32,513 nucleotides of DNA from the NCBI GenBank assembly GCA_004211885.1, contig SHBV01000031.1:1-32513 (forward strand), given 5' to 3'. Made by a program: the position numbers and the translations under genes. Source of the stretch: Verrucomicrobiaceae bacterium (lineage in GTDB: Bacteria; Verrucomicrobiota; Verrucomicrobiia; Verrucomicrobiales; DEV007). The first letter of the stretch is position 1. Every line of letters begins with the position of its first letter. Shown here piece after piece: positions 7,497 through 16,305 of this stretch. Under the pieces are notes generated by a model. It had not been told where the DNA came from. It did no database searches and saw only the letters and a program-made list of their open reading frames with translations.

Positions 7497-8759
7497 ATGA
7501 ATAATCCACTCATAATCATTTCGACTCTGATGTTCTGTTCCTCCGCAGCTGCTGCTGACTGGCCACAATACCACGGGGCAGATTCGAACCGATCAACTCA
7601 AGAAAAGATCAGCAATAGGAACTGGGATCTCAAAAAACCAAAGCAATTATGGGGTGTTAAAACTCCCACAGGGTTCAGTTCAATGATCCTTGCGGACGGC
7701 GCAGCCTATACAACGATCAGCGAAGACATTGACGGGATCCCGAGCGAAGTCTGTATTTCATTTGATGCCGAGACTGGAGAAACTCGATGGAAAGCAAACC
7801 TGGACCTTTGGCGCGTCGATAATGGAGGAGGTAATGCGGGAGCTCCTAACAATAAGGGAGGTGATGGACCAAGAACGACTCCGTCTTACTCTGATGGTAA
7901 AATCTACGCCTATACGAGTGACATGCTCTTGATATGCCTTTCAGCGAAAGACGGATCTGAAATCTGGTCAGTCGAAGTGGCCAAGGCTCATAAAGGACGT
8001 AATATCCGCTGGGAAAATGCCTCCGCACCTCTAATAGAAAAAGACATGGTTATTATTCAAGGAGGTGGCCCCGGAGAATCCTTCTTAGCCTTTGATAAAG
8101 TATCTGGAAAAATCAAATGGAAGTCCGGTGATTACCTTATGACACACGCGACACCAGTCGCAACGACAATTAATGATCAGAGGCAAGTCCTCTTTTTTAC
8201 TCAAAAAGGAATAGTGTCCGTTAACTCCGCGAATGGCAAAAGGCTATGGATGCATAATTTTCCTTACAAAGTATCAACGGCTGCTTCTGCCGTTGTCGAA
8301 AAGGATATCGTTTATTTTGCAGCAGGTTACGGAGTCGGATCGACTGCAATTAAAGTTTCAAAAAATAATAGCACTAAGGAACTGTGGTTCCTTGAAGGGA
8401 ATAAGCCTGTCACTAACCATTGGAGCACCCCACTCGTAAAAGACGGTTATCTTTATGGAATGTTTGGCTTCAAGGAATATGGGAACGGCCCACTAAAATG
8501 TGTTGAACTTAAGACAGGGAAAGTGATGTGGGAAAAGTCTGGATACGGACCAGCAGGTGTTTGCCTAGCTGATGACACACTCATTTGTCTTGGAGACATG
8601 GGACAACTTACTCTAGTGAAAGCCTCTCCGAAAAATTACGAGGAAATCTCAAGATTGGACAAAGTCATTAATGGGAAATGCTGGTCATCGCCAATTTTTG
8701 CTGATGGTAAAGTTCTAATACGAAGCACTGCCGAAGCGGCCTGCCTTGACCTACAATAG
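7497..8759 (+). CDS. Secreted PQQ-like beta-propeller protein
   Basis: The start is ATG 7497 (MNNPLIIISTLMFCSSAAA), which gives a clean Sec signal; an in-frame GTG at 7473 would add eight residues. The mature protein begins ADWPQYHGADSNR, the usual opening of exported PQQ_2 propellers in this phylum group. Blade motifs of the A-x-D-G-x-x-x-W type are visible: FDAETGETRWKANL, LSAKDGSEIWSVEV, FDKVSGKIKWKSG, VNSANGKRLWMHNF and VELKTGKVMWEKS. No dehydrogenase catalytic pattern or cytochrome motif is evident, so it is more likely a structural or binding propeller than a PQQ alcohol dehydrogenase. It shares a divergent intergenic region with the sulfatase, so a common role is possible. Its stop is immediately adjacent to the stop of the convergent MFS gene. 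Confidence 0.85.
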   Translation: MNNPLIIISTLMFCSSAAAADWPQYHGADSNRSTQEKISNRNWDLKKPKQLWGVKTPTGFSSMILADGAAYTTISEDIDGIPSEVCISFDAETGETRWKANLDLWRVDNGGGNAGAPNNKGGDGPRTTPSYSDGKIYAYTSDMLLICLSAKDGSEIWSVEVAKAHKGRNIRWENASAPLIEKDMVIIQGGGPGESFLAFDKVSGKIKWKSGDYLMTHATPVATTINDQRQVLFFTQKGIVSVNSANGKRLWMHNFPYKVSTAASAVVEKDIVYFAAGYGVGSTAIKVSKNNSTKELWFLEGNKPVTNHWSTPLVKDGYLYGMFGFKEYGNGPLKCVELKTGKVMWEKSGYGPAGVCLADDTLICLGDMGQLTLVKASPKNYEEISRLDKVINGKCWSSPIFADGKVLIRSTAEAACLDLQ

Positions 8760-9941
8760 TCAAGATCTTCTACCTATCATAGGCACCATAGTAATAAGCA
8801 TTAGACCAAGGCAGGCCCAAGAAGCCACTGAAAAAGAATACTCAGAGGCCAAAAAACCGCAAAGAGGGTAACTTATTCCCCAGCCTGCATGACTAAGGGC
8901 AAATTGCGCAGCATAAATGTGTGGTCTCTCCTTTTCTATACTGTTAAGGGCAAGAAGGTTATTGGAAATAATTCCGAAAACGCCCTGACCAGCACCAGAA
9001 ATTAACCATGCAAAGAGTAACACATAGTAGGACTGGGCCAAAGCCACTAATGCAAGAATAGCCATAAAAGAAGGTAATATCATTAAGCCCCAAAGGCGCT
9101 GGCATGAGGCCTTACATCGGCTAAAATAAAGTGCACCAATCATTGCTCCAGCGCCCATCACTGACATGGCAACTGGGTAAAAGGCATCTTCCATGTTCAG
9201 TTCATTCTTAACATAGCCTGCCGTCGTCACGATGGCCAAGCCTCCGACAACACTCACCTGCAATGAAAGCATCAAAGATCGCCTCAATCCAGGCACACTA
9301 AACATCCGACGAATACCAAAAAATATTTCGGTCCTTTCTTTTTCTTTTTTATCAGAACTTCCAGGGAACCGAACGACTGCAATTAATAGTGCGCTAATGA
9401 TAAAAGTTGCAGCATCGACTCCAAATCCAAACTCAAAACCAAAATAAAAAATCAGAAGTCCTCCAATTAACATTCCTAAAATATCAGACACGTTATAAGC
9501 TACGGTCCCATACGCTAATGCCTTAGGATAATTTTCCTCTCCGACAATCCCAGGAATGATAGATTTATAAATCGGAGTAAAGAGAGCAGAACTTAAATGT
9601 AAAACAAAAGCCAAAAAGTAGAGCTGCCACTCCGCATTCACGAAAAAAAGCGCAACCATCACCATTGCACGTAAAAGATCTGACACTATCATCTGAAATT
9701 TTCTGCCAATGAGGTCAGACAAGGACCCTGCGAAAGGACCTAGAAAAAGGAACACAATTATCCGAATCGTTAATGTGTATCCTAGGACCTTTGGGCCCGA
9801 CCCTTGACTCAAATCCTCAGCCAATAAAGCAATGGCCGCAGTCCCAATAGCTGTACCGACAAGACTTATCGTATGAGCCCAGAAAAGCTGAACGAACCGC
9901 TTGTTACTCCAAACTGTAACATTCTCGAGAGCATTACTCAT
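8760..9941 (-). CDS. MFS transporter (MFS_3/EntS-like)
   Basis: A 393-residue inner-membrane major facilitator, probably a proton-coupled exporter. About twelve hydrophobic segments are visible. The first is preceded by FVQLFWAHTISLVGTAIG, typical of the MFS_3 group that includes enterobactin exporters and multidrug pumps. A motif-A-like loop follows TM2: GSLSDLIGRKFQMI. The two six-helix halves are separated by a basic loop near residues 195-215 (SSDKKEKERTEIFFG). The length is normal. The gene is 58 bp downstream of the OmpA-domain gene on the same strand, and its stop abuts the stop of the convergent propeller gene. No substrate can be assigned. Confidence 0.88.
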   Translation of the reverse strand: MSNALENVTVWSNKRFVQLFWAHTISLVGTAIGTAAIALLAEDLSQGSGPKVLGYTLTIRIIVFLFLGPFAGSLSDLIGRKFQMIVSDLLRAMVMVALFFVNAEWQLYFLAFVLHLSSALFTPIYKSIIPGIVGEENYPKALAYGTVAYNVSDILGMLIGGLLIFYFGFEFGFGVDAATFIISALLIAVVRFPGSSDKKEKERTEIFFGIRRMFSVPGLRRSLMLSLQVSVVGGLAIVTTAGYVKNELNMEDAFYPVAMSVMGAGAMIGALYFSRCKASCQRLWGLMILPSFMAILALVALAQSYYVLLFAWLISGAGQGVFGIISNNLLALNSIEKERPHIYAAQFALSHAGWGISYPLCGFLASEYSFSVASWACLGLMLITMVPMIGRRS

Positions 9942-9999
9942 CTTTAAAATTCATTTGCCTAGATACTACAATACTAAACAATGATTAGTGAAATTAGAA

Positions 10000-11793
10000 C
10001 TAACGCAATTCGAATTCTACCCGACGGCCACTCTCATACTTACGACCATTGACTACTTTTTCAGATTCTCCTTTCACTTCAATCTCAATCAATAAATCAT
10101 TAACACCAAGCCCGACTAAAGAATCTCGAACAGACTCACAACGCTTCCGTCCAAGTTTACGATTATAATCAGCATTTCCATAAGAATCAGCATGGCCTAG
10201 CAAAGCAATGCTCGAACCAGGAACTTTGAGAAAAGCTTCGACCAGTGACTCGATTTTCTTGGTTCCCTTGGACTTTATCTTGGAACTCTCAGTATCAAAA
10301 TAAATGACCGTATCCATCATAGCATTTTCAAGATCCCTAATCTGCTCGTCAGTAGGACCCGCAGGCTCAGCAATATTAACTTGAATGATCCTCTTATAAT
10401 CAGGAACAGGGAAAGCCTTTTCTACCATTGCCTTCAAAACGTCTCCTGAAACAGAGTCAATTACTTCCGCTTCCAGCGCAACCTCATCCCCACGAACAGA
10501 TAAAGCACCCCACTGCACAGCCGCCACAAAAGGACCGACCAGAGTTGCCATTCTATTAATCCAAGGGGCTTTTTCTACATTTTCTTTTAGTTCGATCTTA
10601 TTATTGAGCTCTTTATTTTTATCCTTGATCTGATTACCAGTTGTAGACAAGAACTGCTCATAAAGATCTTGTTGCGATAGCAGTCCATTTAGATTGAAGG
10701 AACCATCCTCGGCCCAGGACATGGTAAGACTCGCTTTTTCCGGAGGGACAAAAACAATCAATTCATTCACAATCTTGAAACTGCCTTTCTTATCTTCAAA
10801 GGACTGTTCAGCTAATTGCTCCAATGATCTTTTCTTTTCATCACCGTCAACGACTCCTGATATAAAAATAGATTCTGAGGAAAGATTTAATTTAAGTTTA
10901 TCAACTTCAGCAACAAGAGCAGGAATGATTCTCGCAAGTGATGGACCCCATTCCGCATCCCTTACATGATCACCTGTGTGCAGTTCATCTTTTATATTTT
11001 TCCGTTCGTCTGTCTGACGAATCAAATCAAATATTCGATCCTTGAAAGAGGATTCCTTTAATAGCCCCGAAACAAGAATCTCATCATGTGAATCTGAGAT
11101 TTGAAAAATCGGATCGTCAGTTGGAGGCAATATAGTTATCTCATCAATGACGTCATATCCATAATTAGAAATTTGAGATCTAGCAAAATCAAGCGCCTGA
11201 TCTCGGAGGTCTTCAGAAAAACTCTTTCCAATCAAGGTTAATCTACTTCCCGATAAATCTAATCCACTGGCATTCGGAATGAATTTACAGAATTCTATAA
11301 ATAATGACTCGATTTTTGTGGATGGAGGCAAATCAGCAAGATTTTCTTCTTCTTGGATAGTAGTTTCCAAATCAACTCCCTCGCCGAAAGATCGCTCAAA
11401 AGCTTGCGTTAATTCAGTAACCCCTTCTCCTGCTAGGATTTTACCATCTAATTTCCAAGAATTTTTCCCGATCCTTGTCAGACTAATTGATGGATCCTTT
11501 AAAGGAATAATGGAGAGGCCATCATCAACAGTTCTTACCCCATCAATTGACCTAATAGAACTAATAATTAGGTCACGATCTGAGTCAGTATAAACATCCC
11601 CAGTAATTGAACAATCTCTACCACTCAACTCAAAAGCAAACCCTTCGCAAATCTCACCAATCTCATCAAGCTCATCTATGAGTTTTTCATTCAATCGCGA
11701 CTCAATGCGGGGCTTTACTAACCCAACAGATACCCATAACAACACAGCATAGAATGCTAATCCTATTAAGCATGTTTTGAGTACTCTATTCAT
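10000..11793 (-). CDS. BON-like/OmpA C-terminal domain envelope protein
   Basis: A 597-residue periplasmic protein with one N-terminal membrane segment (about 7-26, TCLIGLAFYAVLLWVSVGLV) and no clear cleavage site, so it is probably inner-membrane anchored. Residues about 35-100, 160-220 and later segments repeat the BON pattern: charged helix, D-x-x-L-x-x-x-I, then GV..VDD and a short strand. BON domains bind phospholipid or envelope surfaces. Residues about 490-597 are an OmpA peptidoglycan-binding domain, including VIYFDTESSKIKSKG, IALLGHADSYGNADYN and GRKRCESVRDSL, with the Asp and Arg that contact diaminopimelate. It likely links membrane and cell wall. It lies in the minus-strand run between the hydrolase and the MFS transporter, with a 160-bp gap upstream that could hold its own promoter. 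Confidence 0.85.
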   Translation of the reverse strand: MNRVLKTCLIGLAFYAVLLWVSVGLVKPRIESRLNEKLIDELDEIGEICEGFAFELSGRDCSITGDVYTDSDRDLIISSIRSIDGVRTVDDGLSIIPLKDPSISLTRIGKNSWKLDGKILAGEGVTELTQAFERSFGEGVDLETTIQEEENLADLPPSTKIESLFIEFCKFIPNASGLDLSGSRLTLIGKSFSEDLRDQALDFARSQISNYGYDVIDEITILPPTDDPIFQISDSHDEILVSGLLKESSFKDRIFDLIRQTDERKNIKDELHTGDHVRDAEWGPSLARIIPALVAEVDKLKLNLSSESIFISGVVDGDEKKRSLEQLAEQSFEDKKGSFKIVNELIVFVPPEKASLTMSWAEDGSFNLNGLLSQQDLYEQFLSTTGNQIKDKNKELNNKIELKENVEKAPWINRMATLVGPFVAAVQWGALSVRGDEVALEAEVIDSVSGDVLKAMVEKAFPVPDYKRIIQVNIAEPAGPTDEQIRDLENAMMDTVIYFDTESSKIKSKGTKKIESLVEAFLKVPGSSIALLGHADSYGNADYNRKLGRKRCESVRDSLVGLGVNDLLIEIEVKGESEKVVNGRKYESGRRVEFELR

Positions 11794-11956
11794 TAATTTA
11801 TTTGTTCAGATAAAAGATATTATCGAAAAATGTTTACCCTCAATAAAAAAGGATAACCCAGTTGAAATCTCGGTCACGAATAATCGTCTATGAAGAGAAA
11901 AAATGAAGGTTTTTTCCTAGATCACTAACTATTCATTAGTTTTTTTGTCCAAACAC

Positions 11957-12685
11957 CTAAATATTAATTTTTCTGATCCATCCCAAGACACCATCAACCA
12001 TGGCCTCTGCGTGAACAGGATCACTAAAAACATGATCAGAACCTTCAATAATAAGTTTCTCTTTCCCAATGCCAGCCCTCTCGAAAATATCATGAGTATC
12101 CTCAATTAAGACCACATCATCTGCAGTCCCATGAACTAGTAGCCAAGGAACATTAATCTGGCTTGCTTTTTCAATTAATGTGTTAATGCCCCTAAGATCA
12201 TCCATAAATAACTGTGATAAAGGGCAATCCTCATCATCCCACATATTGCCCGCATCTGGAATCACTTCTCCGAACTCCGTTTCTGCAAACTTCTTAGTAT
12301 TTACCATCCCCGCTAGTGAAATTAATGCTTGGATCCTCTTATCGACTGCCGCGACAGAGACCCCGACTGCTCCTCCCATACTATGACCTGCATAAATGAC
12401 TCTTTTACCTTCTGCTTCTAATGCATCAATGACCGCGCTAAGATCTGATAATTCCTTAGTGATTGTAGAATCAACGAATCTACCCTCTGAATCACCATTA
12501 CCTGAAAAAGAGAAACGCAGAACAGACATGCCAGAAGCTACAAGTCCCTCGGCAAGAGCCACTACCAGCGGCCTGTCCTTATTCCCAGTCACTCCATGCC
12601 CAATAATAACAACCGTTTCGCTCCCACAATCATTAAAAGTATAATCAATTTTCTCACCAGAATTATTTCGAATTACAGTATTCAT
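11957..12685 (-). CDS. Alpha/beta hydrolase (serine esterase/peptidase-like)
   Basis: A 242-residue cytoplasmic enzyme with no signal peptide. The oxyanion region VIIGHGVTGNKDRP precedes the nucleophile elbow AGHSMGGAVG, with catalytic Ser near residue 102. The acid is in LLVHGTADDVV (about 190) and the base His is in GSDHVF (about 219). This layout matches the small alpha/beta hydrolases with a Hydrolase_4-type fold that hydrolyse esters or acyl groups. The cap is short. It lies 69 bp downstream of rsgA on the same strand and may be read through from it. The substrate cannot be predicted. Confidence is high for the fold and catalytic residues, low for specificity. Confidence 0.88.
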   Translation of the reverse strand: MNTVIRNNSGEKIDYTFNDCGSETVVIIGHGVTGNKDRPLVVALAEGLVASGMSVLRFSFSGNGDSEGRFVDSTITKELSDLSAVIDALEAEGKRVIYAGHSMGGAVGVSVAAVDKRIQALISLAGMVNTKKFAETEFGEVIPDAGNMWDDEDCPLSQLFMDDLRGINTLIEKASQINVPWLLVHGTADDVVLIEDTHDIFERAGIGKEKLIIEGSDHVFSDPVHAEAMVDGVLGWIRKINI

Positions 12686-12754
12686 TGGACCAGTATTAAC
12701 AGAATCAAGTAATGAATTCCAGCGTCTCGTTGATATTTTCTTTTTCCTTACTGA

Positions 12755-13834
12755 TTATCTTTTTTTCCTCTGAGCTTTTCGTCTAGGCCTGACCGGAGGT
12801 TCATGCTTTTTCTTCTCTCCGAGGTCACGCCTCCTAGAGGAATCAAAAATTTCTTTCTTTTGTTTCTTGTAGCTAGTCAAACGGGATTCGGAAATCTTGC
12901 CCGACTTCAAAGCCTCAAGAACAGCACAACCAGGCTCGGTAGAATGATTACAGTCCCGAAAACGACAATTCTCAGCAATCTCCATTATTTCTCGAAAGGT
13001 TTCTCCTATAGAAGATTCATCGGACCAGAGCTGAACATCACGCAAACCGGGCGTATCAATTAGAACTCCACCAGATCTCAGGAGAAGAAGTTCTGACCAA
13101 GTAGTGGTATGCCTGCCACGAGAATCGCCCTTCCGAACTTCACTAGTCCTCATTACCTCTTCTTCTGCAATTCCATTAATGATAGTGGACTTGCCAATTC
13201 CTGAAGGGCCGAGCAGAACAACTGTCCTCCCATCTCCTACGTATTGCCTAAGAGGTTCGACTCCTTTTTCCTCTAAGGCACAAATAGCATGGACCGGAGC
13301 TCCCGCCGCAATGGATTTAGCCTGATCCAAATTAGCCTCCAAATCCGAGCTGAGGTCCGCCTTATTTAATAAAATTACAGGATCTGCACCACTATTACGT
13401 GTTAATGTTAAGTACCTCTCTAGGCGGCGTAAATTAAAACCTCGGGCACCATCAAGAGCCGCAACTAGAAAGGCCACATCAACATTAGTAGCCACTATCT
13501 GTTCATAAGACTTCGATTCAGTACCAGAAGCGCTAACTGCTTGCCTTGAAAGCACTGTCCGGCGAGGGAGGAGAGCACGAATTTCCGCTTCTAGACCATC
13601 AGGACCAATCTTAATCGCTATCCAATCGCCCACGGAAGGATAATCAGATGATTCTTTGGCTTGATGTCTGAACGCGCCCGAGACCCTAGCAATGAACTTC
13701 CCTTTCTCACATATCACATGGTAAATATGTTTACTGTTCCTTGAAACTCTTGCTGGAATCATTTCATCATCCAGCTCCAATGATTGGAGCTCCTCACTAA
13801 AAAAATCAGACCATCCTAGAGATTTTAAAGTCAT
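12755..13834 (-). CDS. rsgA: Ribosome small-subunit GTPase RsgA
   Basis: A 359-residue circularly permuted GTPase that checks late maturation of the 30S subunit. It has an N-terminal OB-fold region (about 25-95). The G motifs come in permuted order: G4 LLNKAD (to 160), G1 GPSGIGKST (209-217), G2 GRHTTT (240-245), then G3 DTPG (260-263). The zinc knuckle C290-x4-C295-x-H297-x5-C303 follows (NCRFRDCNHSTEPGC). The C-terminus is strongly basic (RPRRKAQRKKR), consistent with rRNA contact. All family signatures are intact and the length is typical. It is the first gene of a minus-strand run, divergent from the histidine phosphatase. Confidence 0.96.
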   Translation of the reverse strand: MTLKSLGWSDFFSEELQSLELDDEMIPARVSRNSKHIYHVICEKGKFIARVSGAFRHQAKESSDYPSVGDWIAIKIGPDGLEAEIRALLPRRTVLSRQAVSASGTESKSYEQIVATNVDVAFLVAALDGARGFNLRRLERYLTLTRNSGADPVILLNKADLSSDLEANLDQAKSIAAGAPVHAICALEEKGVEPLRQYVGDGRTVVLLGPSGIGKSTIINGIAEEEVMRTSEVRKGDSRGRHTTTWSELLLLRSGGVLIDTPGLRDVQLWSDESSIGETFREIMEIAENCRFRDCNHSTEPGCAVLEALKSGKISESRLTSYKKQKKEIFDSSRRRDLGEKKKHEPPVRPRRKAQRKKR

Positions 13835-13868
13835 TAAAAATTAGAATAAAAAGCGGACACCAGATGAC

Positions 13869-13874
13869 ATTATA
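13869..13874 (-). promoter_or_regulatory. Candidate -10 box of rsgA
   Basis: On the minus strand a perfect TATAAT occupies 13874-13869, about 35 nt before the rsgA start. No convincing -35 hexamer sits 16-18 nt upstream, so this is only a possible promoter element. Confidence 0.3.
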
Positions 13875-13969
13875 ACTTGCTCAGGAATTAAATCTCGTTC
13901 AATCATCAAAAAATTAAAGATTGGACTTATATTGACCGAAGGACGTAGACCATCGAATATCGCTATCAC

Positions 13970-14617
13970 ATGGTAACAGTCTATTTAATACGCCACGGCG
14001 AAACAGAATGGAACCTCAGAGGGATTCACCAAGGCCATATGGACAGCAATCTGACTCCGAAAGGTAAAGAACAGGCCAATGGTCTTGGTAACAGATTTCT
14101 CGAGTCAGAAATTTCTTTTGATGCCATCTATTCCTCAGACTTAGGCAGAGCCCTCAAAACGGCGGAACAAATATGTACCCCAATAGGACAAGAAAAACTC
14201 ATCCAAAAAGATTCGTCTTTGCGTGAAAGGTCCTTAGGTCATATTGAAGGCCTAACTTACCAAGAACTTGCCGATCAGATGCCAGAGGATTACAGGCGAC
14301 ACGTGTCAGGTGATCCTGACTATAGGCCCGAAGGAGGAGAAAGCTGGAGAGATTTTCTTAACCGATCCGAAAGTAGCTTAAAGGAAATAGCTTTGCGGCA
14401 TAATGATGAAAAAATCCTTTGTGTTACTCACGGCGGATTTGTATCAATGGCACTACGTTTTTGTCTTAATATCAATCTTCAAGATAAGCGTCGGTTCAGT
14501 ATTCCTAACACGGCAGTAAATGTTTTTGAATTTCACGCTGAAGGGGGTTGGAAACTCCTGACATGGGGAGATATTTCTCACTTCAAAAATGGTGAAATTC
14601 TCGATGAAATGCTTTAA
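13970..14617 (+). CDS. Histidine phosphatase family protein (phosphoglycerate mutase-like)
   Basis: A 215-residue cytoplasmic phosphatase or mutase. The phosphohistidine motif LIRHGETEWN places the nucleophile at His9, with Arg8 beside it. The second catalytic His is near 154 in LCVTHGGFVSMALR, and the acid Glu lies in the SSLRERSLGHIEG segment. The length fits the cobC/GpmB-like branch, which is shorter than the 230-250 residues of true dPGM, and it lacks the extra loops of GpmA. It could act on a sugar phosphate, on phosphoglycerate or on another phosphomonoester. It lies upstream of pgi on the same strand, separated by a possible terminator. Confidence 0.9.
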   Translation: MVTVYLIRHGETEWNLRGIHQGHMDSNLTPKGKEQANGLGNRFLESEISFDAIYSSDLGRALKTAEQICTPIGQEKLIQKDSSLRERSLGHIEGLTYQELADQMPEDYRRHVSGDPDYRPEGGESWRDFLNRSESSLKEIALRHNDEKILCVTHGGFVSMALRFCLNINLQDKRRFSIPNTAVNVFEFHAEGGWKLLTWGDISHFKNGEILDEML

Positions 14618-14652
14618 TTAATCGCATTTATTAATAGTTAATATTTTCTTTA
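14614..14652 (+). terminator. AT-rich bulged hairpin with U-rich tail after the histidine phosphatase
   Basis: TTAATTAAT (14614-14622) can pair with ATTAAT plus TTAA (14630-14641) through a 2-3 nt bulge, and TATTTTCTTT follows. The stem includes the stop codon. It has no GC core, so efficiency is doubtful. Confidence 0.35.
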
Positions 14653-14690
14653 GTCTTAAACTCAAAAAGCTCTTATCTAATTGTTCTAAT

Positions 14691-16304
14691 ATGTCAAAAG
14701 AAACGAACTGGCAGGACTTCTCGGACCAATTGCTTCGCTATTCAAAACCTGATCTGTGGCTTGACCTGAGCCAAATGAGGATTCCCAAGGACATTTTAAA
14801 TACTGAAAAGGAATCCATAGAACGCGCACTACTTGAGTTGAGCAACATAGAATCTGGTGAAAAGGTAAACACTGACGAAGATAAGGACAATGGAGGCAGA
14901 TGCGTCGGTCATTACTGGTTAAGAAATCCTGAACTTGCACCAGAGGACCTTGGCACATCAATTCAAAGAAAAATTGCTGAGATAAAAGCTTTTTCATCTG
15001 GAATTCATAAAGGAGAAATTCTTACTCCGAACAAAGATAAATTTCGTCACCTACTAGTCATAGGGATAGGTGGAAGCGCTCTGGGCCCTCAATTAGCAAT
15101 TGACGCTCTGACCGGACACGACTCGCCGATGAGTATCCATTTCTTTGACAATACGGATCCGGACGGAATCGATCGTGTCCTAGACCATCTAGGTGAAAAC
15201 CTCAACGCGACACTGAGCCTGATTATTTCAAAGTCAGGAGGCACTAAAGAAACAAGGAACGGCATGCTCGAAGCTCAGGCCGCCTATGAAAAGGCAGGAC
15301 TAAATTTCGGAGCACATGCAATTGCAGTGACTGGCGAAGATAGCAAATTAGATAATTACGCTAAGGAAAATGAATGGATGGGAGTCTTCCCAATGGAGGA
15401 CTGGGTCGGCGGACGCACATCCATCACTAGCGTTGTTGGCTTATTACCTATGGCTTTGATGGGAATTGATATTGATAATTTTCTGGAAGGAGCAGCGTCC
15501 ATTGACGCCAAGACTCGCCCACCAGAAATCAATAATAATGCTTCTCTTTTAATGGCGCTCGCATGGCAATTGGCAGGGAACGGCAGAGGCGAAAAAGCAA
15601 TGGTCATACTACCTTATAAGGACCGTCTAGGTCTACTCTCCAAGTACCTCCAACAGTTAGTCATGGAATCACTAGGTAAAGAGCATGACCGTGAGAATAA
15701 CATTGTTCATCAGGGCCTTACCGTTTATGGCAACAAGGGGTCCACTGATCAGCACGCTTACGTGCAACAATTGCGAGACGGGCTAAATAACTTTTTTACG
15801 ACATTTATTGAAGTCCGCGAAACAAGGACCAAAGAAAGCATTGAAGTTGATCCAGGATTCACGACTGGAGACTATCTTGAAGGATTCCTGAGAGGAACCA
15901 GAAGCGCATTATTTGAAGCTGGTCGTGACTCAATGACAATTTCAATTCCTTTCCTCGATGCTTTCCATCTAGGCAGCCTCATTGCTCTCTATGAGAGAGC
16001 CGTGTCATATTACGCGGCCCTCATCAACATTAATGCTTACCATCAGCCAGGCGTTGAAGCTGGAAAAAAAGCAGCGACCCAGTTCTTGGAACTTTTATCA
16101 AAGATAGAAAATCATCTTAAAAATAACTCAGAAGAAAAAATCAATTCAGAGGAACTCTCAGATCAGGTCGGAGCGTCCCCAGAAGATTGCTTCCATGCGC
16201 TCCATCATCTGGCCGCTAATCGAAGAAATATCAATGCTCTGATTGGTTCAAATCCAAAAGAGGACCTTTTCACTATGAATAAAGAAGGACCCGAAACCGG
16301 ATAG
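14691..16304 (+). CDS. pgi: Glucose-6-phosphate isomerase
   Basis: Interconverts glucose-6-phosphate and fructose-6-phosphate in glycolysis and gluconeogenesis. The 537-residue length is typical of the long bacterial form. Signatures in order are: the phosphate-binding loop VIGIGGSALGPQ (about 124-135); IISKSGGTKETRNG; DWVGGRTSITS (about 236-246); and the segment with catalytic Glu and His, GKEHDRENNIVHQG and NKGSTDQHAYVQQL (about 330-362). A C-terminal GVEAGKKAA (near 460) carries the catalytic lysine. An extra C-terminal tail of about 60 residues (after LSKIENHLKNN) is helical and ends in a small domain-like stretch. glnD begins 1 nt after its stop, suggesting translational coupling. Confidence 0.96.
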   Translation: MSKETNWQDFSDQLLRYSKPDLWLDLSQMRIPKDILNTEKESIERALLELSNIESGEKVNTDEDKDNGGRCVGHYWLRNPELAPEDLGTSIQRKIAEIKAFSSGIHKGEILTPNKDKFRHLLVIGIGGSALGPQLAIDALTGHDSPMSIHFFDNTDPDGIDRVLDHLGENLNATLSLIISKSGGTKETRNGMLEAQAAYEKAGLNFGAHAIAVTGEDSKLDNYAKENEWMGVFPMEDWVGGRTSITSVVGLLPMALMGIDIDNFLEGAASIDAKTRPPEINNNASLLMALAWQLAGNGRGEKAMVILPYKDRLGLLSKYLQQLVMESLGKEHDRENNIVHQGLTVYGNKGSTDQHAYVQQLRDGLNNFFTTFIEVRETRTKESIEVDPGFTTGDYLEGFLRGTRSALFEAGRDSMTISIPFLDAFHLGSLIALYERAVSYYAALININAYHQPGVEAGKKAATQFLELLSKIENHLKNNSEEKINSEELSDQVGASPEDCFHALHHLAANRRNINALIGSNPKEDLFTMNKEGPETG

Positions 16305-16305
16305 A

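Noticed and set aside
7497..8759. PQQ-dependent alcohol dehydrogenase
   Set aside because: Only blade motifs are seen; the length is short and no dehydrogenase active-site or cytochrome pattern is found.
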